Below, in pieces: positions 1-12,790 of a DNA stretch of 64,000 nt. The notes beneath the pieces are model-generated. The model was not told the DNA's origin. It saw only the letters and a program-made list of their open reading frames with translations, and did no database searches. The stretch comes from Phragmites australis (taxonomy: Eukaryota; Streptophyta; Magnoliopsida; Poales; Poaceae). The DNA is taken from the NCBI RefSeq assembly GCF_958298935.1, contig NC_084927.1:21960001-22024000 (forward strand), written 5' to 3'. The number at the start of each line of letters is the position of its first letter. Position 1 is the first letter of the stretch. The translations under genes were made by a program, and so were the position numbers.

Positions 1-710
1 GGCATGAGCTAGCACCTACTACATTTCTTGATTGACCAGATCGGCCTCTGTGATAAGATGGATGAGATAAGCCAAGTTGCTCTGTGATGATTGATGAACA
101 TTGAATTTGTGCACTGTAAGGATGCAGTTGTGCTAGGCTCTATCCATTTGTTTTGTTTCTAAAATTAATCTTTCATTTAGTTGCATTATATAATGTCTAT
201 ACTCTGATCACATGGAATCCTTGCACTGATGTGTTACTATGTTGTTTACTACTGCTATTGAACGTGCTGGTAATCTAGGATGGAGCCTTTGGTTCAGTTT
301 TGGTTGGTAGTAGCTGTAAATGTTCTGTCATTGTGATATCTGTCACTTATCTGTTCTGTTCAGTTCTATACAGTAGCACAGATCATGATGTGTAAAAGGT
401 CTTTATTTAGGGAGCAGGGTATCTTAACCATGGGGCCAAATATATTGAACAATCTGAGAGTAAAGGAATTATTAAATCATGTTCTCCAATTGTGGTTTCT
501 ATTGCTTATGGTCATGACACATAAACTGCTACTGTTTTTCTTGCCTATTTGTGTGAAAGCTCATTTCTTTCCGATTCAGTTGTTAAGTATGTTGGGTTCA
601 AGTTGTTAAGTAAACATTCATTGGTATTTTAGCTTGTATGTTGCTATTTCTTTCTTACTGAATTTTTAACAGTAGGCACATATGACTAATCCTGATAAGA
701 ACATATTACA
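1..710. other. Unassigned AT-rich sequence
   Basis: No reading frame longer than 74 codons and no recognised transposon motif is visible. The base composition resembles an intron or 3' untranslated region of a plant gene lying to the left of the window, but no splice pattern or conserved protein segment confirms that. Confidence 0.3.
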
Positions 711-861
711 TGCTCTGACCTAAATAGGAGCCGATACTATGATATGGCCTAGTCCTCTATAATGTTGCTCTGACCTGGATAGGAGTAGATACTATGATAT
801 GTCCTAGTCCTCTATGATGTTGCTCTAACCTGGATAAGAGCAGATACTATGACTTGGCCGA
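711..861. repeat. Tandem repeat, 55-bp unit, about 2.7 copies
   Basis: The phrase TGCTCTGACCT...GATACTATGA recurs at 711, 766 and 821, a constant 55-bp period. Copies differ at scattered positions, for example GGAGCCGAT, GGAGTAGAT and AGAGCAGAT. The last copy is cut off near 861. No coding role is apparent. Confidence 0.85.
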
Positions 862-1980
862 TGACAATGGTGCTGCCTTGATTCTTCTTTTTTCTCTTGT
901 GTATGTGTGTGTAGGCTGCTTACATCTCCTTTCTTGAGTTGAGATTCTTCTTTACTTGTCCTTGGCCGGATGCTGACTTGTAATTATAGGGAATTTAGAG
1001 GCTATTTATATGCAGGAAGTTTCTGAATAATTTCCTTTGTTTTAAATGTAAATATTTGCATTTTGGCCCTTGGAAAATAATTAATATTTGTATGAGGCCC
1101 TTGGCATGGTCGATTTGTTCTTTTTAGAAATTTGGGGCCTTTTATGTAGAAGACAAAAACATGTATTTGTATTTGTGCAAATTATTTTTGGGTTTTTATA
1201 ATGTTTCCTAAAATGCCATGTATTTTGTTGTGAGCTAATTCATAGTCACAATTAAATATACATAGGATATTTAGGGAATAGCTGGGTTCAGGGATTTGCC
1301 ATGCTTAGCCTCCTGCATTAAATGCTCTCAACGGGGAAGCAAATATTTCTTTTGAAATACAACAAAATAGTACCGATGATGGTATGGCTCAAGGATGCTA
1401 GAACATGTCCTTATTTGGTTCACATAATAGTGGAAGAAGAAGGATTTGTCTAAATTGTGGTCAATGAACTTCATCTTCTCTATTATGTGTGTCTAATAAG
1501 GCCATATGTAGAGCCGCCAAGGCCGTATTTCTTTTCTACTCCTATTATTACAGATGAGAAACTACAAGTGCAAGGTGCTAGAGTGAAAATCATGACAGGT
1601 GTAGGTGCATGGCACTTGATTAGCCGGTGAAGCTGAAAAAGCTATTCGATTCGAGAATATTGTACTCTTTTTTTTAGTGAAAGGGTTGTACCATGAGTTG
1701 TAATTGTGTAATCACAATCATGTGAGAGTTCTCAAACTTGTTAATTATGAGTTATCTTTAAATTTCAGATTGGACACTTGAACTTGTAATGATAATATAC
1801 TTTTTTATTAAATATGGTCATAATGTACTCATTTACAATATTGTATGTGTATGCATTCTATCTATTGACTCCCTCCTACTTATGTCACTCTTTCGATAGC
1901 ATCTCTCCCTCCCTCCTTCCTCAGCTCTCTATTTGTAGAACACTCAATCACTCGTCGTCATCATATGTAGAACTCTTAGG
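862..1980. other. Unassigned AT-rich stretch left of the CACTA gene remnant
   Basis: No long reading frame or clear repeat boundary was found. The 5' terminus of the CACTA element whose gene begins near 1987 should lie here or further left, but I could not identify a convincing CACTA-type inverted end in this stretch. Confidence 0.3.
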
Positions 1981-1986
1981 AAGAGA

Positions 1987-2490
1987 TGCCATCACCAACC
2001 GCTGATCGTATGCAGAATACTCAGGAAGATGGCTCCTCCGATACGGCCTAGGTGCCGAAAGGAGTTGTGCCGCTGTCAAACATTGAAGAAGGTAGCCCGA
2101 TCAACTACCTCAACCTAGAGCAAACAAACGCCATTGGAGGCGATGAGGTAATTCATAAGTAGATGAATGCATCTATTGTATGTATGATCATATAGGTTCT
2201 TAATACTTTTTTCGCTTATACGTAGATGTCTGATGCTCTGGAGGGTCACGATAATGATCAATCCTAGGAGCAACATCGTATCTGAGGTCCCTCAAAGATG
2301 TCTGGGGGATAATTTGTCATCACTGAGGTCTCACCATCCAGGGAGCCAACTGCACCAGAGAAAGTTCTAGGACTATACAAATCAATTTGTGGGATAGCTG
2401 TTAAGGATCACATGCCTATTAGCTACACATTGTGAACTGGAGTACGAGGTGATCCGCACATGGTTCCCGATTCAATCAAGAATGACATCT
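1987..2490 (+). pseudogene. CACTA (En/Spm) Transposase_24-type gene, 5' part
   Basis: This is a decayed 5' part of a plant Transposase_24 (Ptta/En/Spm) gene, the DNA-binding transposase-associated protein of CACTA elements. From the ATG at 1987 a first exon ends near 2151 before a GTAATT donor-like site, and reading resumes after an acceptor-like TAG near 2226. The later exon encodes ITEVSPSREPTAPEKVLGLY and, further on, a KDHMPIS segment, both typical of this family upstream of its core. Several in-frame stops are present. The frame is cut at 2490 by the copia element and continues at 9694, so the two parts formed one gene before insertion. Confidence 0.65.
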
Positions 2491-3127
2491 TATTGGTGAT
2501 ATGCCCTAGAGGTGATTGCATATGCATATTGGATCTACAAATAAGATTTAATATGATTGAATGTCCATTAGGGTTTAGAGTCATGATGTGTTTTAATGTG
2601 ATTAAAGACCTATTAGCATGCTCTATATAAGAGGAGGTAGGAGTCGTGGGCTCACAAGTTAATTCCACCACCAAAACCCTAGCCGACACCTCTTCCCGAA
2701 CTTCCTGTGAAACCCTAGTCAGGCGCATGGTGCTAGCACATAGGCATATAGTGTTCCATCCCTGTACGTGTAGATATCATAGAGGCACTACTACAATTGT
2801 TGTGGTGCTGATCGGTGATAAGGACACTAGGATGGGTTCGACTACTTCCTCAACCAAGGACGTGGTCGAGGCTTCCTGTTCATGGTCGATGAGGTTGTCG
2901 ATGTGATCGACTACTTCCTCTACGTGGTCGGAGCTGGTCGAGGACGTGGTGCATGTGGTTGGGGCTAGTCGAGGACACGCACGAAGATAGATCAGTCTAC
3001 TCCAACTCTTCTTCCACTGTGCCGCGCGTCTAGTGGTAAAAATTTATGATCCCGTACTGCATGGTTCCTTTGTTGAACGCAATAGAAAAAAATGTTTTTG
3101 CTAGCGTAGCCTACCCATTCCCCAACA
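2491..3127 (+). repeat. 5' LTR of the copia element
   Basis: It begins TATTGGTGATATGCC (the expected TG start is mutated to TA) and ends CCCCAACA. It matches the right LTR over its length except for about 50 extra bases near 2800-2890. The primer-binding site follows directly. Confidence 0.9.
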
Positions 3128-3128
3128 G

Positions 3129-3141
3129 TGGTAGCAGAGCC
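3129..3141 (+). promoter_or_regulatory. Primer-binding site of the copia element
   Basis: TGGTAGCAGAGCC sits one base after the 5' LTR. Plant copia elements prime from initiator-methionine tRNA with TGGTATCAGAGC, so this site carries one substitution. Confidence 0.75.
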
Positions 3142-4321
3142 TATATGCGCAGTTTTGATCTAGATTGGTCATATGTAGATGATATGTGGTAGTAATAGAT
3201 ATGATATATTATTGTTCTAGTGATCGGTTCGTGTGATGGATCGGTCGATGCACTGTTTGGTAAAATTGGGATCAGAATGAGGTGTGAGTTGATCGAATCA
3301 CATGACCAAAAAGATTAGTTCGATCTCCCACCTGGTTGGGCATGCGACTTGCCCTTACCGACTGGAATCACCATCGGGGCTAATAGCGTGCGCTGCTCCA
3401 TGGTTGGACGAACAACAATTCGAGGCTGTATGTGTTGTCATCATTTCTGGAAAAACCTCATGTCATGATCAATATGATTGATCTAGTAGAAATTGAGGTA
3501 TTGTGAATGACTCGGAATCGGTTGGTTTTTGCTGAACATGTCCTTCGTAGATATGATCAATTCGATGAGATTTTTATAGCAATTTCATAAATACGATCTA
3601 TGTATTTCCGAGAGGTTTTCAGAGTGCATAGATTGTTATAATAACATGTTCACGTTGTGACATTAGAATTCGATTCTACGCTTAACTCATTTTTGCAAAG
3701 AATATTTGTTATGGCCTTATTATGTATGTGATGCATGTGTGTAATTTTTATAGCCTGTATGTCATGATTAATTGCAGCCAAAGGCTGTCATGTTATTGTA
3801 TAATGGTATGTGTGCTGACTTGTGATGCTTCTTTTTCTCGTGTAATTTATCTAGTGCTATTAGGAGTAATAGACCAGCACATTCATTCCAACAACTGCAC
3901 CTACATAGGTATTGATCATTGTTTTGTAGACCTGCCAAACCAGGGTGCCATCATGTATCTTAACCAGATAGTATGGATGTCAAACATCTACACGCATAGT
4001 ATTGGTTTACTTAACAAAGCTATCAAAATTGTTTTGGGCTTTGGGGCATGGAGTTGAGCACCAGGGCATTGGATGCCACTCAACAAACAAAAGTCGCATA
4101 GGGATGTGATTAGCAAATTGCTGCTTACATATGTCACTAAGTTTCTAGCAGTGATGCCAAAGTTCACTATAACTTAGTTGAATATAGATCTTGATTCACT
4201 ATATGTCGTTAGAGGGAAAACAGTTGTAAAACATATAGTGGAGCATATTTTGTTAAATTATTTAATAGAAGATTCACAAAAACACAGTGCTGAATTTGCA
4301 TGTTTATTCCTGTTGTAGATC

Positions 4322-5380
4322 ATGGCACCTACCGCTAGTAACACTTTCAGTTTTAACTTGTAATTGATTCTTGAAAAAGAGAAGCTTTCTGGAACAAACT
4401 TTATTGATTGGTATAGAAATGTGAGAATTGTTCTCAAACAAGAGAAAATGTAGTATCTTCTAAAGGTTCCCTATCCTAATGAACCAGCTGATAATGCATC
4501 TGCCACTAAAAAGCAAGCTTATGAGAAGCACATTAATGATGTATGTGATGTTACTTGTCTCATGCTTGCCACAATGAACTCTGAGTTTCAGAAGCAATAT
4601 GAGAATAAGGATGCTTACAATATGATTCTAGGACTTCGTGGCATGTTTAAGAACCAAGCTAGGGCTAAGAGATTCAACATCTCAAAGTCCTTGTTTACGT
4701 GCAGGTTGGCAGAAGGTAGCCCAGTCAGTCCTCATGTGATCAAGATGATTGGTTACATGGAGAGTCTGGAAAAATTTGGTTTTCCCCTTAGCCCTGAGTT
4801 GGTTACGGATGTGATTCTCCAGTTGCTCTCTGCGAATTTTGAGCCATTCATTTTGAATTTTCATATGAATAGCATGGAGAAAAGCATTGCTAAATTGCAT
4901 GAGGTGCTAAAGACTACTGAGAAAAGCATTAAGAAAACCTGTAGTAGTGTGATGATGGTTCAGAAAGATAGTAAGAAGAGAAAACACAAAGCCAAGGCTA
5001 AGACTTCAGATGAGATCTCAACCTCTAGCCGAAACCTGTTAGAAAATCTAAGGCTAGCTCTCTTGTTTCTGATGCTTTGCACCACTGCCATAAGCCTTGT
5101 CATTGGCGAAGGAACTGCAGCTATACTTGGAAGAACTCAAGAAGAAGAAGGGAAGTAAGGCTTCCACTTCAGGTATAAATGTTATTGAAATAAATCTTGC
5201 TTCTCGTCCTAATGATTCATGGGTATTTGATACCAGATCAATGATTCATACTTGCAAATCATTACTAGGACTGCAAAGGACTAGGAAGTGTGTGAGAGGC
5301 GAGATGGATTCTCGTGTTGGAAATGGTCCAAAAGTTACTATTTTGGCCATTGGTGTTTATTCCTTAACTCTACCCTCATG
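4322..5380 (+). pseudogene. Copia gag and protease, degenerate
   Basis: Reading starts at the ATG at 4322 with a gag (UBN2-type) segment containing SGTNFIDWYRN and, further on, QARAKRFNISKSLFTCR. Two stops fall near its start, and a 198-codon open stretch runs 4562-5158. The CX2CX4HX4C zinc knuckle is recognisable near 5085-5130 in another frame as HCHKPCHWRRNC, but its first cysteine is leucine. The protease segment follows with WVFDTRSMIHTC. The catalytic Asp-Thr-Gly is Asp-Thr-Arg, so the protease would be inactive even without the frameshifts. Confidence 0.85.
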
Positions 5381-5639
5381 ATTAGTTTTGAAATTAAATA
5401 ATTATTATTACATTTCTATCTTGGGCAAAAACATTATTTCTTCTTCATGTTTAGAAGAAGATGGTTATAAATTCATAATAAAGAACAAATGTTGTTACAT
5501 TTATTAGAATGATATGATCTACATTATTTGTCCATTGGTGAATGAATTATATATTCTAGATCTTATGGATGTCTCTGTATATAACATTAATACAAAGAAG
5601 CCTTAGCTTAAGATTTGAATCCCACTTTTATTTAGCATT

Positions 5640-6750
5640 GTCGCTCATGTCATATAAATGAGAAGCACATGCAGAGGCTCTATAAAGATGGTCTTCTTGA
5701 TTCATTTGATTTTGGATCATTTGATACATACGAATGTTGTTTACTTGGCAAGATGACTAAGGTGTCTTTCACCCATCAAGGAGAGAGGTCGAGTGAGTTG
5801 TTGGCCCTTGTACATACGGATGTATGTGGACCAATGAACTCTATAACCAGAGGTGGTTTTTAGAAGTTTATTACTTTTACCGATGACTTTAGTAGATATG
5901 GTTACATCTACCTAATGAGGCACAAGTCTGAGTCCTTCAAAAAGTTCAAGGAGTTTCAGAATGAAGTACAAAATCAACTTGACAAGACAATTAAATTTCT
6001 ACGATCTAATCATGGAGGTGAATATCTAAGCCATGAGTTTGGTGATCATCTAAAGCAATGTGGAATCATTCCACAGTGGACTCTGCCAGGAACGCCTCAA
6101 TGGAATAGTCTATTTGAACGTAGTAACCGAACCTTGTTGGACATGATCCAGTCCATGATGAGCCAATCTGATCTTCCATTATCCTTCCGAGGATACACTC
6201 TCAAAACAACTGCGTTAACTTTAAACAGGGTTTCATCTAAAGCTGTAGATAAGACACCATATGAGATATGGATCGAGAAGCGTCTAGGGCTATCTTTCTT
6301 TAAGATATGGGTTGTGAGGTCTATGTAAAACATTTGATGTCTGATAAGCTCACTCCCAAATCAGATAAGTGCTTCTTTATAGGGTATCCTAGGGAAACCA
6401 AAGGATATTATTTCTATAACAAAAAAAAAGACAATGCGTTTGTCACCCGAAATGGTATTTTTCTAGAGAAAGAATTTCTATCAAAGAAAGTTAGCTGGAG
6501 CATGGTGCAATTCGAAGAGATTCGGGAACCATCAGAAATTGTTTCAGCTCCTACTAAACTGCAACTACATGTTGTAGAATATGTTGTGAAGACATCAGCA
6601 CCACGTCGGTCGGAAAGTGTCAGTCGTGCACCTGAGAGGTTTATGTTTCTAACTACGGAGCAGCGCGACATATTATTGTTAGACAATGATGAACCTAAGA
6701 CCTACTCAAAAGCAATGGTAGGACCAGACTCTGAGATATGGCTTTGAACC
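5640..6750 (+). pseudogene. Copia integrase, degenerate
   Basis: The segment starts with the pre-integrase region (EKHMQRLYKDGLL). It then shows the catalytic-core landmarks HTDVCGPM, FTDDFSRYGY and GTPQWNSLFERSNRTLLDM, giving the D, D and E positions of a DDE integrase. Stops at about 5862 and 6327 break the frame. The region after 6307 (FIGYPRETKGYYFYN) is the C-terminal part found between integrase and reverse transcriptase in copia polyproteins. Confidence 0.88.
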
Positions 6751-6799
6751 ATGAGATCCGAAATAGGATCCATGCATGATAATCAAGTTTGAAACTTGG

Positions 6800-8260
6800 T
6801 TGATCCACCTGATGGTGTTAAAGCAGTTGAGTGCAAATGAATTTTTAAGAAAAAGAGAGATGTTGATGGAAATGTTCACATATATAAGGCACGATTGGTG
6901 GCAAAAGGTTTTAGGCAAACTCAAGGTGTTGATTATGATGAAACGTTTTGGTCCGTTGCATTGCTAAAGTCTATTTGGATCATCATAGCAATTGCCGCGC
7001 ATTATGACTATGAGATATGGCAAATGGATGTCAAAATGGCTTTCCTCAATGGAAACCTAAGTGAGCATTTTATATGACACATCTTGAAGGTTTTATCGAT
7101 CCAAAAAATGCAACAAATATATGCAAGCTACAAAAGTCCATTTATGGACTTAAGCATTCTCAGAGTTGGAATCTTCATTTTGATGAAGTGGTCAAAGGGT
7201 TTAGCTTTGTCAAGAATAAAGAAGAGCTTTGTGTTTATAAAATGGCTAGTGGGAGCGCACTTGCGTTTCTGGTCTTATATGTAGATGACATATTATTGCC
7301 GGAAATGATATTCCAATGCTTGATGATGTCAAACCTCCGTTGCGAAAGAGTTTCTCAATGAAAGATGTAGCAGAGGCAGCATACATATTAACATAAAGAT
7401 CTATAGAGATAAGTAGAGAATGCTAATTAGATTAAGCCAGAGTACATACATCAGCAACGTATTGAAAAGGTTCAATATGCAATATTCCAATAAAGGTTTC
7501 TGACAATGTCACAAGACATCACCCTCAGTAAGAGTCAGTGTCCTTCAACACCTAATTAGCTCAAGAGTATGAGTGTGATCCTGTATGCTTCCATTGCCGG
7601 GTCCATTATGTATGCAATGCTTTGTACATGCCTAGATGTTTCCTATGCTCTAAGTGTTATGAGTAGATACCAATCAAACCTAGTTGAAGTTCACTGGGTA
7701 ACAGTAAAGAATATCCTAAGTACTCGAGAAGAACTATGGATATGTTCCTTATGTATAGAGGTGAGGAGGAGCTCATTGTAAATAGTTACACCGATGCTAG
7801 CTTCTAAACTGACAAGGATGATTCGAGATCGCAATATGGTTTTGTGTTTTGCCTCAATGGAGGAGCAATGAGTTGGAAGAGTTCCAAGCAAGAAACGGTG
7901 GTCGATTCCATGACAGAGGCTGAGTACATCGTAACTTCTGAAGCTGCAAAGGAAGTTGTTTGGATCAGAAATTTTGTTTCTGAGTTGGGTGTGATACCTA
8001 GTACTTCTAGTCCAATGGACCTCTATTGTGATAATAGTGGAGCCATTGCACAAGCCAAAGAACCTTGGTCGCACTAGAAGTCCAAGCACATACTGCGGTG
8101 CTATCACCTCATCCGAGAAATCATAGATAGACATGATGTAAAGATATGCAAGGTGCACACGTATTCGAATATTGTTGATTCATTGATGAAGTCTCTCTCA
8201 CAGCCCAAGCATGAGGTGCATGTGAGCTCTATGGGTATTAGATACTTGCATAATTGAGTC
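6800..8260 (+). pseudogene. Copia reverse transcriptase and RNase H, degenerate
   Basis: Reverse-transcriptase landmarks are RLVAKGFRQTQGVDYDETF, QMDVKMAFLNGNL and the catalytic YVDD at about 7279-7290. RNase H follows with SWKSSKQETVVDSMTEAEY and LYCDNSGAIAQAKEP. At least six frame breaks or stops separate these pieces. The order after integrase confirms Ty1/copia rather than Ty3/gypsy. Confidence 0.9.
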
Positions 8261-9107
8261 TATGTTAATGTGCTTTTGGATAATTGTTTATCCGATTTCT
8301 TGAATAATTATCATTTACATTGATCAACAAGTATGTGACTTATTTCTGAAACTCTTTATATCATTATGTGGGACAACAATGATTTATAGATTAGCACATT
8401 GACTGATTGATGATCATGTTTCACGAATCATAGATATGTAGATATCAAATCGGTAATGTGAACACATGTTAGAGAACATGGTGTTAGATTGACCCACCTT
8501 GATACACTACTGGGATGTTATTTATTGTGCCATCAGTTGCAGTCTTGAATGGTGTACTTGTAAAACCCTTTGACCTGAGATCTTCATTGATTCTAGAATG
8601 TATAGTTATACACTTAGGAGCTTCCATACGCTACTCTATAACTGGGTAGTCATAAAGGTTGCTTTCGGTATACTATAAAACATGTCGTGAGATGTGAGCG
8701 ATGAAGATAGAATTTGCCCCTCCTAGATAATGGGAGAGATATCTTTGGGCCCCTCGAGGTAGTTGGATTGAGAAAGTGGACCATGCTATGATTAAAGAAT
8801 TAATCATGATGAATCCACTACTTGATCGAGTGAATGGTCGAGGTATCACAAGGGTGGCACGAATCTTATCTTGAGCTTGACTGGTATCGTGTGGTAAATG
8901 GATTGGTGCATGTGTATGTCAAAGTTCGGCCGATATGATCTTTGTGTGCATTCGAGAGTCAATATGTCCTACTAGGTATCGCTATTAACTTGCAATTTGG
9001 AAAGGGTTTTCAGGTAGCGGTCGTTTACACATGAACCTAATGGGTCACACACTTAAAGAGATGGAATGTAAAACTTGCATGAATCAACTCTAGTGCAAGT
9101 GGGAGAT

Positions 9108-9693
9108 TGTTGGTGATATGCCCTAGAGGTGATTGCGTATGCAGATTGAATCCGCAAATAGGATTTAATATGATTGAATGTCCATTAGGGTTTAGAGTCA
9201 TGATGGGCTTTAATGTGATTAAAGGCCTATTAGCATACTCTATATAAGAGGAGGTAGGAGCCATGGGCACACAAGTTAATTCCACCACCAAAACTCTGGC
9301 TGTCACCTCTTCCTGAACTCCCAGCAAAACCCTAGTCGAGCGCGTGGTGCTAACACACCGGCCTACGAAGTTCCATCCTTGTACGTGTGGATACCGTGGA
9401 GGCACTATTGTGATTGCTTCTATGAGGTGGTCAATGTGATCGATAGCTTCGTCCACATGATCGGAGTAGGTCGAGGACGCAGTGCCCATGGTCGGAGTTG
9501 TCAAGGACGCCATGCACGTGGTCGAGACTAGTCGAGGACGCACACGAAGTTGGATTGGTCTGCTCCAACTCTTCTTTCGTTGCGCCGCACGTCTAATGGT
9601 AATGATTTATGATCCCCTACTCGCATGTTTCCTTGGTTGAACACGGTAGAGAAAAATTTTGTTTTAGCTAGCGTAGTCTACCCTTTTCCAACA
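9108..9693 (+). repeat. 3' LTR of the copia element
   Basis: It begins TGTTGGTGATATG directly after a purine tract and ends TTTTCCAACA, giving the TGTTGG...CCAACA inverted ends usual for copia LTRs. It is 586 bp against 637 bp for the 5' copy. Confidence 0.9.
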
Positions 9694-10070
9694 CATCTTG
9701 TGGCCCATCATATTAGAGAAGTTTGAGTTCCCTGAAAAGATAGATATGAAAGTAGTTAAGCGTAAGGTGTTAATGATAATGGGCCTTTCATTTAAGAATT
9801 GGAAGGGCACACTGAACAACCTATACATAGAAAGGTACAACGCTAGATTTCAGCAAATGACCGCAACTAGAAGATCATTGTCAAGCCTTTGTAGAGTACA
9901 AGTGGTCGGAAGAAGCACAGAAGTTGAGTGAGGTGAACAAGGCAAACTCGAAGAAGAACCTTTATCTTTACAAAGTCGACAGTTATAGGTACGTGAGGAA
10001 AGAACAGCAATGGCAACAAGAGTTAGATGAACTGCGAGAGAGAAGTGTTATACCTGAGACGGTGGGCTGG
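9694..10070 (+). pseudogene. CACTA Transposase_24-type gene, core part right of the copia insertion
   Basis: Reading continues the frame interrupted at 2490. Once the duplicated CATCT is counted once, codons run on as KNDIL then WPIILEKFEFPEKIDMKVVK. The segment MIMGLSFKNWKGTLNNLYIE, and in another frame a run like the family's VEYK...SEEAQK...N, match the Transposase_24 core, where a tryptophan-rich FKNWK-type motif is conserved. A frameshift near 9890 and later stops kill the frame. Confidence 0.72.
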
Positions 10071-11060
10071 TAGCAAATGATCGATGTGCTTCCTTCATGG
10101 GAGGGGTGCTTCTTACTCAGCTAATAGAAATCTTATGCTTTACAACCTCCAAAGATTAGTAAGTGACGCAAACTCTTAAAAAAGGCTTGCGGATGTACAC
10201 ATGCAGTATATACAAGGCTCTTTCAAGCCAGATAGGGATAAGGACAAGCTCACCTTGCTCCTGGGAAACAAGGAGCATGGTGGTTGCACACGAGATGTTG
10301 GTGTGATGGGTTGGAAATATGAATTGCTGGACGCTATTGACAGTTACAAGAGTTGAAAGAGATCACAAGCAAAGCAAGATGCAGAACTGGCTATGATGAC
10401 GAACATACTTGAACTTGCGCTATAGCAGGAGAGGGAACAGACAGACATAAAAATAAGACAAGTAGTATAGGAAGCCATCAGGCATGAGCGGGGTGTCATT
10501 AGGAGCGAATAGGAACACCAACAACGTCTCCTAATGTTGTGCGCTTCAGCCCTGGTGGTCGTCGGAGTAGCTGTGCGTCCACGGGAGTTCTGAGAGCTGA
10601 CTCCATCACTTATGTCATGGACCACATCACAACGCAAATACAGTGTGAACCACATATTGATGATGATAACATTACCATCAAGGTGGCTTCTGGCATGGCT
10701 TATCCCCGCAGCACCCATGAACTTTTGCACGGACCTTCGATACCGGAGGCTACACCATGGTCAAAGTAGACGAGACAGTTGACCATAACTATCATGTTGA
10801 GGTGCTACCTCGCAGAGGAGGGGGTGAATACTATAGGAGAGAATGAGCACACATTCATTTTATGGGAGAAAGGCCTATATAGTATTTCCACTAGGGATAG
10901 CTCCCGAGAACCACTACTCTCCACAACACCCTGGGTCATCATCGCCTCGTAGATCTCCCTCTCCTCAGTCATCTCCTGAAGAAGTCCACCACTCAAGAAG
11001 CCATCACCATCAAGAATTTAGCCATCATATCAGAAAATACGATCACATTCTGTATCATCC
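10071..11060 (+). pseudogene. CACTA gene continuation, DUF8039-like segment
   Basis: The longest open part, 10539-10769, contains RSSCASTGVL, then a short stretch, then a CEPHI-like segment followed by IKVASGMAYP. This resembles the SSCAS...CELHI...IKVA pattern of the DUF8039 region found in grass CACTA proteins. The expected ILWRKKYIVFP-type end appears as FYGRKAYIVFP at about 10857-10889, in another frame. The assignment rests on remembered family patterns, so it is moderate. Confidence 0.5.
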
Positions 11061-11556
11061 AAGAATATGACACCATCTTAGAAGTCGGTGTTATCTAAGA
11101 AGTTGGCGGAACCTAAGGATGTCTATGCACTTAATCCTGAGCAAACCAAAAAGATTCTGGACGCTAGTGTAATGGCTCATTTCCATCCTCCAGCACCTCC
11201 TCTGAAGCATGTTGTGCCTGAAAATAATATGAAATTTTTCATTAATATAGCCAAAGTTAAATAGAGGGGGCAGCTTCACGGAAGCCACCGACTGACTATG
11301 AATGCATCAGCAAGAAGTACGCCAAGAACAAATCAGGTCCCATCGTTGAGGATGCTCCAAGCATTAGGGGCTTCCTGGCTACTTCTGTATTACCAGCAGA
11401 GCAACTAGCATAGCTTGTTGCGGGAGTGAAAATCCCAAAGTTGGATGTTAGATGGTCGTTTGAGTTGGGCAAACCTTTGGTCAAACAAGATATAAAAAAT
11501 AACCTTACAACTTAAATGCACTGATTACATCTGTGATACTTGGAGCAGTTCAGACA

Positions 11557-11641
<85 letters not shown>

Positions 11642-12790
11642 TCCCGTAATACAAAGATGAATATTTCCTAAACAAAGATAACTGCTTCTGGGTGAAGTTC
11701 AAGTGATTTATGAATTGTGCCAGGAAGATGCCCTCAACGTGTCCATAGTCAGAGCATGGACTCTGTAAGTGACTTATGTATATAATTCATGTTATATGAT
11801 CTTGTACTGGAATTTCATGGCTAACTTCTCTCTTTTGTAGAATGAAGATCTGCACATGCAAACAAGAATTAGATAATAAAGTAGGATTCATCTATCCTGG
11901 GCTTGTCAATGAGAAAATTGTACGAATGAATCTAAACTTCACCGATGACTACTTATTTAAGTGTCTGCTTCACCATGAACACAAGAAATTTGTACTCTTA
12001 CCCTACAGCTTTGAGTACGTGTTTACGCACCAGGGCGTTCTGCTTTTATGGACAACTAGATTCTAGTACTAATTTGCTATGGTGTGATATATTTTTAAAG
12101 TTTTCACTGGATCCTCCTCGTCATCCACCTAGACTTGAGCAAGATTATTATCTTGGACTCACAAAAGAGAGATAAGACAACTTATCAAGACCTCATCGAC
12201 ATGCTAAATAGGTAAACTCAATCATTTGATCTTCATGTCGATTGCATATAAGTTTAATTGGTATCCATATTCACATACATGGCGTATACAAGATACTGCA
12301 TAGAGAGTGTTGTCTACTTTTCATACAAGAAATAGTATGATGTAAAAACTAATTTTTGGGTATGTATGGAATATTCATGTCTTGTATTTCCTAATAAAAA
12401 ATATTCAACTCATTCCACTAACGAATCATTTTCTCTTAAAGTGTATGAGGCAGTCAGCCGGCAACAATCTCTGCAGGTTTTATATTCTTACTTTCATTCA
12501 TGTATTCAGCGGAGATGGGAACGGTGCCAGATTTAATGACATTGAGGTATGAAATTACATACTCGTGCATTCTTTTCAATTTCTATATGTGTCCAATGAT
12601 TAATTCTTTGGATTCATCAAATGCAGCGCTTCAAACAAGATACTCCCTGCGAAAATACATGCCATTCAAGAATAGGTTGTTGAGTTCTTCATTGAATATG
12701 TTATCAACCCAAACGTGTGAGAGACCTTCAAATAACACCATACCTTCTAGTAGAGAGTATACGGTAAGGAAGAAGTCTAACAGGGAATGA
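11061..12790 (+). pseudogene. Ulp1-like C48 peptidase gene of the CACTA element, degenerate
   Basis: Ulp1-type proteins are SUMO-protease-like peptidases often carried by plant CACTA and Mutator elements. Order of pieces: an N-terminal region (AEPKDVYALNPEQTKKI), an interrupting (AT)40 tract, then QEDALNVSIVRAWTL ending at a GTAAGT donor near 11765. Next comes MKICTCKQELDNKVGFIYPG from 11842. The catalytic-core part HWILLVI...IIILDSQKRDKTTYQDLID spans about 12103-12205, keeping the catalytic His and Asp positions. A tail with KIHAIQE and EFFIEYVINPN lies at 12635-12715. Several stops are present, and the catalytic cysteine segment (QP.G...CGYYV) was not found. Confidence 0.65.
11559..11638. 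repeat. (AT)40 dinucleotide tract
   Basis: Eighty uninterrupted bases of alternating A and T, inside the Ulp1-like pseudogene. The tract can form a perfect self-complementary hairpin and is likely to vary in length. Confidence 0.98.

Larger units (their letters stand above)
2491..9693 (+). mobile_element. Complete but decayed Ty1/copia retrotransposon, TSD CATCT
   Basis: Two long terminal repeats (2491-3127 and 9108-9693) bound an internal region with domain order gag, protease, integrase, reverse transcriptase, RNase H, the defining order of Ty1/copia. CATCT at 2486-2490 is repeated exactly at 9694-9698 as target-site duplication. A primer-binding-like TGGTAGCAGAGCC starts at 3129, and a purine tract, AAGTGGGAGA, precedes the right LTR. 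All coding domains carry stops or frameshifts, so the element is not autonomous. The LTRs differ at many positions and by an indel of roughly 50 bp, so the insertion is old. It lies inside a CACTA transposase gene. Confidence 0.93.

Noticed and set aside
385..609. A 74-codon plus-strand frame near the left edge
   Set aside because: Leucine-rich wording in AT-rich sequence, with no domain, no splice support and no codon bias.
7691..8158. A 155-codon minus-strand frame
   Set aside because: It is antisense to the copia RNase H segment, whose motifs are on the plus strand.
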